64,000 bases of DNA from Jackrogersella multiformis (Eukaryota; Ascomycota; Sordariomycetes; Xylariales; Hypoxylaceae). Location: contig CADCXD010000005.1 of assembly GCA_902806575.1 (NCBI GenBank), positions 2,790,001 through 2,854,000 on the forward strand. The letters are read 5' to 3'. This document shows positions 24,166-33,734 of this stretch, one piece after another. The notes under the pieces were generated by a model, which had not been told where the DNA came from, searched no databases, and saw nothing but the letters and a program-made list of their open reading frames with translations. The position numbers were made by a program, and so were the translations under genes. How positions within the stretch are numbered: position 1 is the stretch's first letter; each line of letters begins with the position of its first letter.

Positions 24166-24954
24166 CTAAGCGTCTTTGTAGCCTGGAGAACTCCTCCTTC
24201 GATGACGCCCGGGGCTTCTGCTTCGTCGCGGTCGTTCATCCCTCGGCCTAGGTCTATAACTGTCCTTGTCATCCCTTTTTCGCTCGGATCTCTCAGGACT
24301 GCGAGTGTGGCTACGTTCTCGTCTGTGGCTTCTTCTATGCCTGTGGTCATCTCGCTCGGTGCTGTGGTCCCTTCGCTTTCGATGATCACGCTTGTTGTCG
24401 TTATCATCCCTCGATTTATGTTTGGGATGATCATCTCTTCTCCTGGGTGATCTATCCCGGCGTCTGTCTCTGCTGTGGCTTCTGCTCCTATGTCGCCTCC
24501 GGTGGCGTCTTTCAGAGTAGTCGTGCTTCTTTAATGATTTGCGACCATTATCGGTTAACTCCTCCCCATCCTTCGTAGTAGGATTAGAATCACCACCGCC
24601 CAGCAGACCCCTTCCATCGCCCACATCGATCGCATTGGCGCCTGTAGTTTTCCGGGGAGCAACAGGTAGTCCTAGTGCGCGGGCAAGAGCATCTTCTTCC
24701 GCCTCCTTTATTTGTCTGAGCTCCTCTTTTCGTTCTCTTTCCGCTTTCTCCTGTTCCGTCTCGGTACCCGATCCTTCTGGTGCATCGGCCTTTGCGTACC
24801 AAGTAAGGTCCCTTCCTTTTGCCCAGCGGCCGACCGGGGCTTTCAAGCTGTGTCCTAAGTAGTTCTCTCGGTGGTTTGAAGCGGCGACATCGTCCCAATT
24901 GAAATTGACACCGCCGCGCGAGCCCGTCTTGCGGATACTCGAGACGAGATCCAT
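24166..24954 (-). CDS. MMTAG2-like (PF10159) protein with RS/RD-rich tail
   Basis: A single-exon protein of 262 residues. The first 60 residues (MDLVSSIRKTGSRGGVNFNW, then HRENYLGHSLKAPVGRW and KGRDLTWYAK) match the conserved N-terminal domain of multiple-myeloma-tumour-associated protein 2. A short Glu/Lys helix containing EEDALARALGLPVA follows. The C-terminal half is almost wholly Arg/Ser/Asp/His dipeptides, like splicing-associated RS proteins, which suggests a nuclear RNA-linked role. An upstream in-frame GTG at 24960 is not needed; the ATG at 24954 starts the conserved domain. The biochemical function is unknown in this family. Confidence 0.88.
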   Translation of the reverse strand: MDLVSSIRKTGSRGGVNFNWDDVAASNHRENYLGHSLKAPVGRWAKGRDLTWYAKADAPEGSGTETEQEKAERERKEELRQIKEAEEDALARALGLPVAPRKTTGANAIDVGDGRGLLGGGDSNPTTKDGEELTDNGRKSLKKHDYSERRHRRRHRSRSHSRDRRRDRSPRRRDDHPKHKSRDDNDNKRDHRKRRDHSTERDDHRHRRSHRRERSHTRSPERSERKRDDKDSYRPRPRDERPRRSRSPGRHRRRSSPGYKDA

Positions 24955-25376
24955 AGTCACTAGTAGAATAGTGAAGTTGACTGACTAACGGTCGAGAAAA
25001 TACGCGACCGTGCTTTGAATTATATTGCGCTCTCTAAGTACCTATTTAAGCAAGGTAGATAGTAACTTAGGTAGATAGTTTGTGTATTGAGATGCGACTG
25101 GAGGTTGATTCCATTAAGTTGTTGAAAATTGGAAGAAAGGGCGCCGTGAAGTTGAAGAATGGATAGGTGCAATGAATGTACAATTATGTAAGTACCTAGG
25201 TACTTTCTACTTACTCCACTGTGGATCCGCATTATCGATAAGAAGCTGTCCTAGCAAGCTTAGGCTAGGTACCTAGGTACATATTTAGACCGTGCCTAGG
25301 TACCTAAGGTATTATTTCTCATTTGTGAATCTTCAACTTCGAACCAAGACCTAGTGGTCACGATCAAACAACGAAA
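24955..25376. other. Divergent promoter with TACCTAGGTA copies
   Basis: Promoter space between the MMTAG2-like gene (minus) and MED6 (plus). It contains at least three TACCTAGGTA-type palindromes at about 25191-25305. Confidence 0.6.
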
Positions 25377-26376
25377 ATGACGACCACCAACGAGCCTCCT
25401 CTAGATGAAATACAATGGCGTCACCCAAGTGAGGCACAGAGGATCGGGGGTATTCACTCCAACTCAGTGCTATTCTACTTCGCTGAGTCGCCATTCTTTG
25501 ATCGTACCTCCAACAATGCCGTAGTCTTCAACCAGGCCTTTTTCAACCCGAACATGGCGAACCTGCTCCATACCCGCGAGGCTTTCGAAGGCAGACTGAA
25601 GCAGATGTCAGGCTTGGAGTTCATAGTCGCCCAGGAGCCCGCCGAGACGGGTCCTGGCATGGGGACCGGAATCTGGATCATTAACAAGCAGACACGCCGC
25701 AAGCGCGAACCCGAGGACGAGATCATTGTGCATGCCGTTTACTACGTCGTCGGAGAGAATGTGTACATGGCGCCCACGATGGCGGATCTCCTGAGCTTTA
25801 GAATAGTAACTATCCTGCATCTATCTCTTTCTTTCGTAGCTCCTCGGGTCTAACTAATTCATATAGGTTACGGTCACCGAGACGTTGAGCAAATGTTTCG
25901 CATCTGCGGATAAGGCGCGAACCTGGTCGCCATCCATCGGACATGGGTACAAGCTCCCACTAGCTGCCACCAACGCTAAGGCGCAGGCGCAGGCGCTCGA
26001 ATCGAAGGGGACAACACCATTGCCTGAGACACAAGAAAGTAAGACCGCCTCGGAACCCAAGAAGACAACCCAGTCCACCGTAGACTCCCGCCTAGCCGAG
26101 CACTCCTTCATGATCCACATGAAGTACGGCGGAGAGTATATGGACGAGAACCCCATCACAGGCAAGCCGGGCGAGTTCCACCTCACCTCGACACGGCGCA
26201 AAGACAAGCTACAGAACCAAAGCCTACCGAATCTCAACACGTCCGTGGTGAGCACCTCGCTTGCCCAGCCTGAAAAGAAGGATGTGAAGGAAGAGAAGAC
26301 GCCCAAGACCCCAACGGGAATGTCGAAGATCAAGCGCAAGAAGAGCAAGGTTGGCGGAACTCCCACTTCGGCCTAG
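25377..26376 (+). CDS. MED6: Mediator complex subunit 6 (MED6)
   Basis: Head-module subunit of the RNA polymerase II Mediator. Exons are 25377-25805 and 25867-26376 with a 61-base GT/AG intron. The conserved N-terminal domain is clear: QWRHPSEAQRIGGIHSNSVL, YFAESPFFDRTSNN, MSGLEFIVAQEPAETGPGMG and VYYVVGENVYMAPTMADLL. The second exon gives a helical segment followed by a lysine-rich C terminus. The annotated stop is TAG at 26374-26376. The same frame then stays open for 62 more codons (26377-26562) rich in Lys/Glu, ending in a TAA at 26563-26565, so the ancestral C terminus was probably longer. Confidence 0.92.
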
Positions 26377-26565
26377 GAAGCCGAAGGGGACGAAAAGAAG
26401 GAGGAGAAGGAGAAGGAGAAAGTGAAGGGGAAAGGGAAGGGAAAGGGAAAAGGCAAGAAAAAGGCCGAGAAAAAGGCCGAGAAAAAGACTGAGAAGAAGG
26501 ACGAGAAGAAGGACGAGAAGAAGGACGAGAAGCAGGCTGAGAAAACAACTAGTCCCGCGGCGTAA
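26377..26565 (+). other. In-frame Lys/Glu-rich extension beyond the MED6 stop
   Basis: Immediately after the MED6 TAG codon the same frame continues for 62 sense codons. They are dominated by Lys, Glu, Gly and Ala, with repeated KKAEKKAEKK- and KKDEKKDE-type units and a TTSPAA end before TAA. It looks like former or read-through coding sequence. The purine repeat could also simply be a 3' UTR microsatellite that happens to be open. Confidence 0.6.
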
Positions 26566-27208
26566 GGCTTTGATGGTAAGGGACGGTGTTCAGGTGATCA
26601 GGAAATCGGTTTTTGATACCCCGTCTAGGTAGCTTTGCTACATGAATTCGACTTGCGATGAATTGAGTTTCGAGAAATCATTGTCTTATTATATGCCTGC
26701 TTGCTTTTTAGACATCTATGGATTTCGTGAATACCGTATGCTAGAGTATGCGAGGGCTTCATGTTAATATTTTTATGGCATCTTGTTTTTTTATTTTTTT
26801 TACTTAAGCGGGAAAATCGCCAACTCATGGTAATTGAGTAAGTATATACATATTTTTATATTCCCTTTATCATAAAGGCGTTGCCTCCGAATCGTGCGTT
26901 TTCCGTATAAGCTACCTCCAGGTACCTATCTAAGGTAGGTACCGAATAATTTCAATATGTGTATTGAACTGAACTCGAGAATCGTGTCTCGAGACGCCTC
27001 CTTCCATAAGAATATAGTTAATCTGAGTGCGTCGTTGCGTCGTATCCGTCATCAGACTTTTTAGTCGTTAATCGTATTTCCCTTCTCAACCTTGGAAGGC
27101 GGTGACGCTGAATTTCGTATGCAATCTGGCTGCAGGGCTGCCAGGCAAGTTTCTGTGTCCCCTCATGATCGCCGTTACAGCGAAGTCGTTAATTTCTCGT
27201 ACCGTAAC
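26566..27208. other. Intergenic between convergent genes
   Basis: No gene seen. A T-rich run lies at about 26778-26800 and a GGTACC/GGTAGG cluster at about 26920-26945. Confidence 0.55.
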
Positions 27209-27622
27209 TCATAACTTCGCTCTGGGCGTTGTCTCCATGCAATCCTCCACGATGATAGTCGGGTACTTCACCGCAAAATTCTTAGCTTCCGCTTCGAGCT
27301 GAGCCGCAGCGCCCGGAGCATGCGGCATCTCGAAGTACGACAGCATATGCTTCTTGTTGCGGAATATCAGCTCCGTGATGCAATCGACTTGGACCGCCGC
27401 CGGGTTTCCGTCGGCAACGATGGCGGGATACTGTTCGCTGCCGGTGGAGGAGTATTGCGGTGAGGGGGATCGTGGGATATATCGTCTTGTGTGTGATAGA
27501 GGAAATGTATTGCCGGCAACTTCTCTGGTTAAGGGCATGTGTATATCTTCATAATGCCTCCGGAATTGTTCTGGAGTTAAATCCGGCCTCCGGTAAATTA
27601 ACATGAGAACTCTTATAACCAT
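27209..27622 (-). CDS. EthD-domain (dimeric alpha/beta barrel) protein
   Basis: A single-exon protein of 137 residues. The N-terminal VLMLIYRRPDLTPEQFRRHYEDIHMPL block is typical of EthD-domain proteins, small alpha/beta-barrel dimers. Fungal members often sit in polyketide or aromatic-degradation clusters as cyclases, dehydratases or decarboxylases. The conserved histidine and tyrosine of HYEDIHMPL are present. No matching polyketide synthase is intact in this window, so a specific pathway cannot be assigned. Confidence 0.82.
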   Translation of the reverse strand: MVIRVLMLIYRRPDLTPEQFRRHYEDIHMPLTREVAGNTFPLSHTRRYIPRSPSPQYSSTGSEQYPAIVADGNPAAVQVDCITELIFRNKKHMLSYFEMPHAPGAAAQLEAEAKNFAVKYPTIIVEDCMETTPRAKL

Positions 27623-28923
27623 GGTGAAGCTCTGGGGATATTGGCTGCTGAAGATCTCTATTCACCAGGAATAGCGCGGAAGGGCTCGGGATGAAAGAAA
27701 ATATACACAAATCATCCAAGTACCTTCGTAAGGAGGTAGGTATCAAACCGAATATAAACGAAATAAAGATATAACTTCTAAAATATTTTTAAACAATCTT
27801 CATTGAAGCGATACGGGGCCTCGAGTATTTATCTAATATGTTATGTACCAAGTGTACCTAGGTAGGTAGGTATTTAATATCAGGAGCCTTGACCAACCGT
27901 TCGGATTCGAGATCCATTATTCCCACGTGGCTGCCAAGGCCGACTTCGTCTTATATAAAATCGATTCGGGTGGTTCGGGTGTGGAGACTTCGACTATTAC
28001 CTGCGAGGTGATGGCGGCGTGCAGGATGCAGCATGTTTGTCCCGTCAGCTCCAGTCATTCTCGGAACTACACTAGTAATTCGCAAGAAAATAATCTATTC
28101 GTTGCACGCAACCTTGTCCACAAATATCCCTAGTTTGTTTGTTTATGATACGTATTATAATACATATTACCTACTACCTATCATGGCCATGTCCGGGGCT
28201 TCATGCGGGAGGATTGTAATTCAGTGGCGCAGCGAATTACAACTTCTGGCTTCCAATTAGCCGGTCCTTGCCGCATTGCATAAGAGCCAGATTATACTAT
28301 CTTAGGATCGATGTCCGATTTTCCATTTGTCCCTCTTCTTCCTTCATATGAGCTTAATGCCGTAGTGGCATGATCAGGTGGGCAATCCGACGCGCGAACG
28401 AAGTACGGGAATTTTCTTATTCGGCGATACCATCATGCACTCCTACTGCTTACCTACCTAGGTACCTTGGTAAACAACTACTAAGCGCTACGCCAGGTTG
28501 GGGAAAGCTCTTCAGCCATCACCAACCAGTTCCCTCTGTTATTGACGAGGCCGTAGCCATTAATGCTACTAATTCTACTCGCTAGATCAGCTTTCATATA
28601 TCGCGTAGACTATCCCGGTGTAGTTAGGTCGTCTAGTGTAGTAGAGCCGTGATTGGCATGCCTGCGTCATTGCCGAGGAGAAATTTCTCGCCTGGGGTCT
28701 TGAATTGTGCCAAAACTAGGAAACAGTCTGACGAATTGAGTATTTTGACCTGGACATGTGACTGAATCAAGCAGCACTATACTCGATTGCATGACTAGGG
28801 ACTAATATGGAAGCACCTACTCAGAAGGAGGGCGCGTATACGGTATAGGAGTTAACTAGCATAAATTGCTAACGACTACTATCGACGTAAGGATGCGAAG
28901 TTGCTGATCAGGGTGGGTGGGGA
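27623..28923. other. Intergenic, no gene seen
   Basis: About 1.3 kb. Short open frames here lack recognisable similarity or splice partners. CCTAGGTA elements lie at about 27855-27872 and 28455-28470. Confidence 0.55.
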
Positions 28924-29851
28924 TTATTCACAAGTTCCTTCACTTGTATACACCATGAAATACGCCCCATACTCACCAAGCCCACCAAAGACAGAGTCAT
29001 CCTGAATAACACGGTCGATTTCCATGAAGCCGAGCCTCTCATAGATACCACGGCCCATTTTGAAGGCCAGCGTGAAGATATCGAGCCCCATCTTCTCGGC
29101 CTGCTCGATGCCGCTCTGTACGAGTGCTGTTCCGATCCCCTTGCCTTTGTTGTCTGGATGAACGGCCAGGTAGTCGAGCTCTATCTTGCGATTAGCAAGT
29201 AACTTGCGGAATTGAATGCCTTGATCGTCATAGTAGGTACACGTACCCATGTAAGGCTTTTCAGCTAGTATGCGATCTCTGACCACTATATTTTCTTCAT
29301 CTATTCCACTTATATCATCTCTGGGTCTATAAAAATCAAATTTAGCGCTGCTTCATCATATGATCTAGCTGATAGTTGACAGTTCTATGGCCTGTATGAG
29401 ACAAGCTTATATGTATGTGTTCGAGTAAAAGGGAGATGAATAATAATAAGGGTGTTGCTTACTCCCACCATGCCGTCTTAGCCAGGGTCTCGAACGAGTT
29501 TCTCTCTTCTTGACTCACGTTCTCGACCTGCGCTTCGAACCACTCCGGCTCGTCTAGCTCAGACACCGTTCTGGTGGATGGAAGAATCCAACGTGCATAC
29601 CCAACTACGACGCCTGATGTTGGATCAACTGCTTTCTGGTGGCGTAGGGTCTCACGATTGCGTAACAAGTTGCGTGGCATCCGTTTTGCGCATTGTTCGA
29701 TGAGGAACTCCTGCGTGATGTCCTTAGGCCACAGCAAGATCCAGGTCGGGTCTTCCCAATATGCACCCATGTTATTGCGCGCGAGGGCACCTGAGTCGGC
29801 AACTGTGCAAGGGAGAACGCTCCAGGGCGTCATATTCTTTGAATTGTCCAT
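28924..29851 (-). CDS. GNAT-family N-acetyltransferase
   Basis: Predicted acetyl-CoA-dependent N-acetyltransferase, 239 residues. Minus-strand exons are 29851-29463, 29320-29247 and 29180-28924. The 66-base second intron (29181-29246, GTACGT to ATAG) is free of stops and a multiple of three, so it also reads through. The model uses the splice because it restores the conserved PYMELDYLAVHPDNKGKG block. Motif A for acetyl-CoA binding is KGKGIGTA (166-173), followed by motif B with IYERLGF. The N terminus (ILLWPKDITQEFLIEQCAKR) matches a common fungal GNAT subgroup of unknown substrate. It lies about 0.5 kb from the precursor gene; whether it acts with it is unknown. Confidence 0.85.
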
Positions 29852-30377
29852 CAATGTTGTAGAGTCTAGGTTGGGTTATTCTCCTATATTTCATATGGAT
29901 TGCCTCTGATTGATGTTTCTGTGTGCAAGATAAAGTTGAAATTAAAAATGCATAAATCATCCCGGGCTGTGCGGCCTACCGAGTTGCTAAAAGAAATAGG
30001 TTTAAGTATTTCAATGGCAATGGCAATGGCAATGGTGGATTCATTCAAGTAACCTAGATGACATCACTTGTCATACAGACACATGCTTTTGCCGAGTCAC
30101 AAACATTAATACACTAATGATCACAACCTTCATCGTGGCTGTCACACAATTTGTAACACAAGATTATGGAGCTAGTGTTCCTTATATAAGGCGAGTGACT
30201 ATAGCTAAGTTGCTACAACTAACTGTAGTGAGTGAATGTTGTCTCCCTCCTGAAAATGAATAAATGAATGGATAGGTGTAGCGTTCATAAGATCCACCCC
30301 CTATTACAGCAATACACCATATTCACCGAATCTAACTCTTCACCAATAGACTAAAATGTGAAATAGATCTATGTCTT
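29852..30377. other. Intergenic with a CAATGG hexamer repeat
   Basis: No gene seen. Four perfect CAATGG units lie at 30012-30035. The stretch after about 30200 is the 3' flank of the precursor gene. Confidence 0.6.
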
Positions 30378-30938
30378 CTAGTTCTCGGGGCTGTTCAATT
30401 CTTCCCTTCCGTACTTATCGTACTTGACCTTGGAGGGTTCTCGACTATCAAATATTAGTTTCAAAAGGCATATGAGCATATAGGTTGACTGGTTCTTAGC
30501 TAAGACAAAGTGAAGGTATGAACTTACGGAACAATCTCAGTTTTATCATCTCTCTCATATTTTTCGTACTTGACCTTGGAAGGCTCACGGCTATCATAAT
30601 GAATTAGTTTCAACCCGACTTAGAGATATTATTATGCTCAAACGAATGATCGTACGCATCAATCACATCAACCTCCTCTCTCCCATACTTGTCGTATTTA
30701 ACCTTAGATGGTTCGCGACTATCAGTAGTTAGCTCCAATATGGCTATGTGGTTCAAAGGAGGAAGCATTATTACATAGCAAGGGAATCGCCATCAAGAAC
30801 ATCTCCACTCCTCCCATACTTGTCGTACTTAACCTTTGAGGGGTCTCGGCTGTCGAGGGTCTTTCCATCAACCGGCATGGCGACCGAAACGGAGGCAAAC
30901 CATCCCAGGATAGCCGTGGATACCTTGAATAGATGCAT
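30378..30938 (-). CDS. Secreted repeat-peptide precursor, candidate RiPP
   Basis: A 118-residue precursor too fragmented for simple ORF calling. Minus-strand exons are 30938-30775, 30718-30656, 30590-30528 and 30444-30378. Exon 1 encodes a signal peptide (MHLFKVSTAILGWFASVSVA) and the first repeat. Each later exon encodes one repeat starting RE-P-S-K-V-K-Y, then D or E, K, Y, then G or E, R. The two internal exons are both exactly 63 bases, 21 codons, and every junction is phase 2. Donors are GTAATA, GTACGA and GTAAGT; all three acceptors read TGATAG. Spacers between repeats vary while the core hardly changes, as in dikaritin and other fungal repeat-peptide precursors. No dibasic KR site flanks the core; single K and R residues bracket YDKYG. 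It is divergent from a UstYa-like gene. Confidence 0.78.
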
Positions 30939-32354
30939 GATAGTTTGAAATACTTGTATATTCGTTGTTTAGTAGTTTGACAGAAGGTACTGGGTATGCT
31001 CCTATTATTTCCAAGAGTATTTGGCATGCTAAGCTGCAGCTCGATGTGGCTATTTATACTGCTAGATCATATCCCCAAAGTCATAGATCAGGATATAGTA
31101 ACTCCGTTGAACACAGTTAACACTCGAGCCGGAATTTCGATCGATCCCGAGAGACTACACAAATGCACGGAGGCTCGCCGCAGACACATTGTTTAAGACA
31201 AAGCTACAAAGTACAGCTTCGGTACAACAATTCGAGTTTCGGATTACCTGCCTAACCTAGGTGGTTTCTTGAGTATAACACTGCAATTTTCAACTTTACC
31301 TCAGGCTATATCCTCAGTAGCTAGGAAATAACTGTGGACCTTAGGACTTGTATTATAGCCTCAGTACCATAAAGACTTAGAGACATACCAAAAAAAATCA
31401 CCGCCATTGTTGACTCGATTACTAGGATGACTTACATTTCGCAATGTGTGATCTAATGTATCGTGACCTCTTCTAACATAATGCAACGTATACTAGCATA
31501 ATACTTTTGGTCACCGCTATACACCCATAGGTCTCACTAGCAACTGTTGTGGCTCTATCCCTTTGCCCCTATCTCCTTAGGAAGCGCGGATCTATTACAA
31601 GTGTTAGACAAAATGAGGGGTTCGAGATGAAGTCATGTTTCAATATCAGACCATGGAAAACCGTCACAGTGGTCTAGATTGGATTGCTGCAGACGCTAGA
31701 GTCGGACATATACTATATTGACGAGTTACATATACTTGCGTGATTTTATAGTTCTGGTCTAAATGTAGTAACATTATGATACAATGCCACCTCAAAACTA
31801 ATACGCCTGCTAGGATATGTATGACTCGATACCTATATTATAGGTAAGAATACGCGTAAAGTAGTGTTGATCTGATATTGGAGGATAGTCTATGACGACT
31901 GAGGGTCGATTCTCCCGAGACAATGCTGCCGCACATGCATCTGTGTCTATCTATCTAGTGATGTAGCTACTGACAGAATCCGAAAGTGTAGATCACAACC
32001 TAAAATACTGCGGCTTTGGCTATTATTCATTCGATTTATATATCACGACTTATTCCGAGCCCGAACTTCCCAGCGTATAGAGAAGAGAGATGTGAGACTA
32101 ACTCTTAGACATACATGGTAATTGCATACAGTAGCTATATTTTCACGTCTATTACCTAGGTAGAAGAAAGAATCAGATTTGCTAACCTTTCTATTGCTAT
32201 CTAGTCACAAGCTGTAATCGTTCATGGTCTTAAGACTATTTAAATTAGAATCTGAATTGGATCTTTAGTTACCTAGGTAGATAGGTTCCTATTTCAAGAA
32301 AACCTTCATATCGCATTAACAATAAATTACTCGAATTATTATTGAACCAGAACC
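30939..32354. other. Divergent control region, precursor / UstYa
   Basis: About 1.4 kb shared upstream region of the precursor (minus) and the UstYa-like gene (plus). Apart from the TATA box no coding signal or obvious shared palindrome was recognised. A CCTAGGTAG element lies near 32270. Confidence 0.55.
31051..31058 (-). promoter_or_regulatory. TATA box of the precursor gene
   Basis: TATAAATA on the minus strand, 113 bases upstream of the precursor start codon, a reasonable distance for a short leader. Confidence 0.6.
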
Positions 32355-33433
32355 ATGAAACCGGAATCAGAAGCGGCTACTCTTTATGGTCCTTTATATT
32401 CAGACGCAAATTCCTCACTGAGTCTTGGGAGCACCCACGAATGCGAGTCCAACGAGGGATTGCTCCATCGATTCAGAAACCCATCCTCCTCTTGGAAGCC
32501 TGGTCTACGGATAGTAGCTACAACACTAGCTATCATCAATGCATTCCTTCTCAGCACCATCATTCTAGTGGTTGTCAATAGCTCTCATCAGCAGCAGCCA
32601 AATGAGTGCGAATTCACAGAGGCCCAATGTGCTGCGAAGACATCCTTCTTTTGTGAGTTAGCACGCTGCGATGTCCTTTTGAGGAGAAGTTAACATGAGT
32701 AGCGCCCTTGCTTGACCTGGGTTCTGGTGCGATAGAATACGAAACGGTCATGTTTGGAGGAGCGCTAGAGTACGAGAGCGTCTACAAGGGAACCCCAAAT
32801 AAGAAGCTGGACGAAGCATGGACGGCACTCACACATCGTAAGACTTGATTTTAACCCTATGTGTTGGAGTTACAACGCTAACTTCTGATATTAGTGAACA
32901 ACTCAGGTGTGAATGGTGAAGTGGTGGACCGCATTGGCAAGTCCCGCATAGCGGTGAAGTATTCGGAAGAAAAAGGGGGGATGTATGATGTCGGGATCGA
33001 AGTGTTTCACCACCTACACTGTCTGGTAGGTCGTATAGCTATACCCTGCTCGATCTTCGTTTATCTCTCTCTCTTTGATTCATACTAACAACAGTGAGTA
33101 ATCTAGAACCTCCTTCGCAAATACACATACCGCAGCTACTACGACCGTCCAGAAAACCGGCCAACGGAATTCACCGATAATGAGACAGTCCTCCGTGCTC
33201 ATGTCGACCACTGCATCGACATGCTACGCCAGGCCATAATGTGCCAAGGTGATGTGGGTATTGTCACGTATAACTGGGTTGAAGGTTGGAAGGACGCATA
33301 TCCGGACTTCAGCACGCAGCACAAGTGTCGGAAGTTTGAAAAGATTGTCGAGTGGGCAGACCGGTATGCGACACCGGCCGAGGACCCTATAATTGGTCCT
33401 GACTCTGTAGTTCTTCCACGGCCGCCATCATGA
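32355..33433 (+). CDS. UstYa-like (DUF3328) protein, frameshifted
   Basis: Relative of the UstYa/UstYb oxidases that cross-link and cyclise core peptides of fungal dikaritins such as ustiloxin. Exons fit at 32355-32652, 32703-32837, 32895-33025 and 33106-33433. After a cytosolic tail of about 50 residues there is one membrane helix (LRIVATTLAIINAFLLSTII), then the lumenal domain. The first motif is FHHLHCL at the end of exon 3 (HHLHC about 183-187). The second is HVDHCIDMLRQ at about 33200-33230, followed by IMCQGD. Inside exon 4 an AAAA run at 33118-33121 puts the start of the exon (NLLRK) and its remainder (YTYRSYY onward) in different frames. As written, translation stops at 33178-33180, before the second motif. 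This may be a recent inactivation or a homopolymer error. Confidence 0.8.
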
Positions 33434-33734
33434 TCTTGGCAGAGAAATGAAATTGGATACCTATAGTACGTATAACAAGGCGGGTGTGAAGCTTGTGCAT
33501 CTCATCTATCTAAGCGCATTACAGTTGGTTCTTTGGAGACTATGAGTGTTATTGTCCACGTATAAATCTAATTATGTACACGATGCGTGCTTTGGGGAGA
33601 AGCTTCTCGACGTGCTAGACATATAATGACACGATAGTTAATGTTTAGGTCCCTAATGATACAATACGACTCCTAACCAGGACTTCGTTTTCGGATCCCA
33701 AAACCTCCAATCATACATCTTCTAAGACCCTCGA
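33434..33734. other. Short intergenic between convergent genes
   Basis: About 300 bases of shared 3' flank of the UstYa-like and transporter genes; nothing else is seen. Confidence 0.6.

Noticed and set aside
27927..28585. Two short plus-strand ORFs in the intergenic region after the EthD gene
   Set aside because: Composition looks random, there is no splice partner and no recognisable motif.
30378..30938. CRISPR-like array, because of evenly spaced repeats
   Set aside because: The repeats are coding, diverge at synonymous positions and are bounded by splice sites; the host is a eukaryote.
30722..31027. A 101-residue minus-strand ORF over the start of the precursor
   Set aside because: It is in another frame; the signal peptide and repeat core lie in the shorter spliced frame described above.
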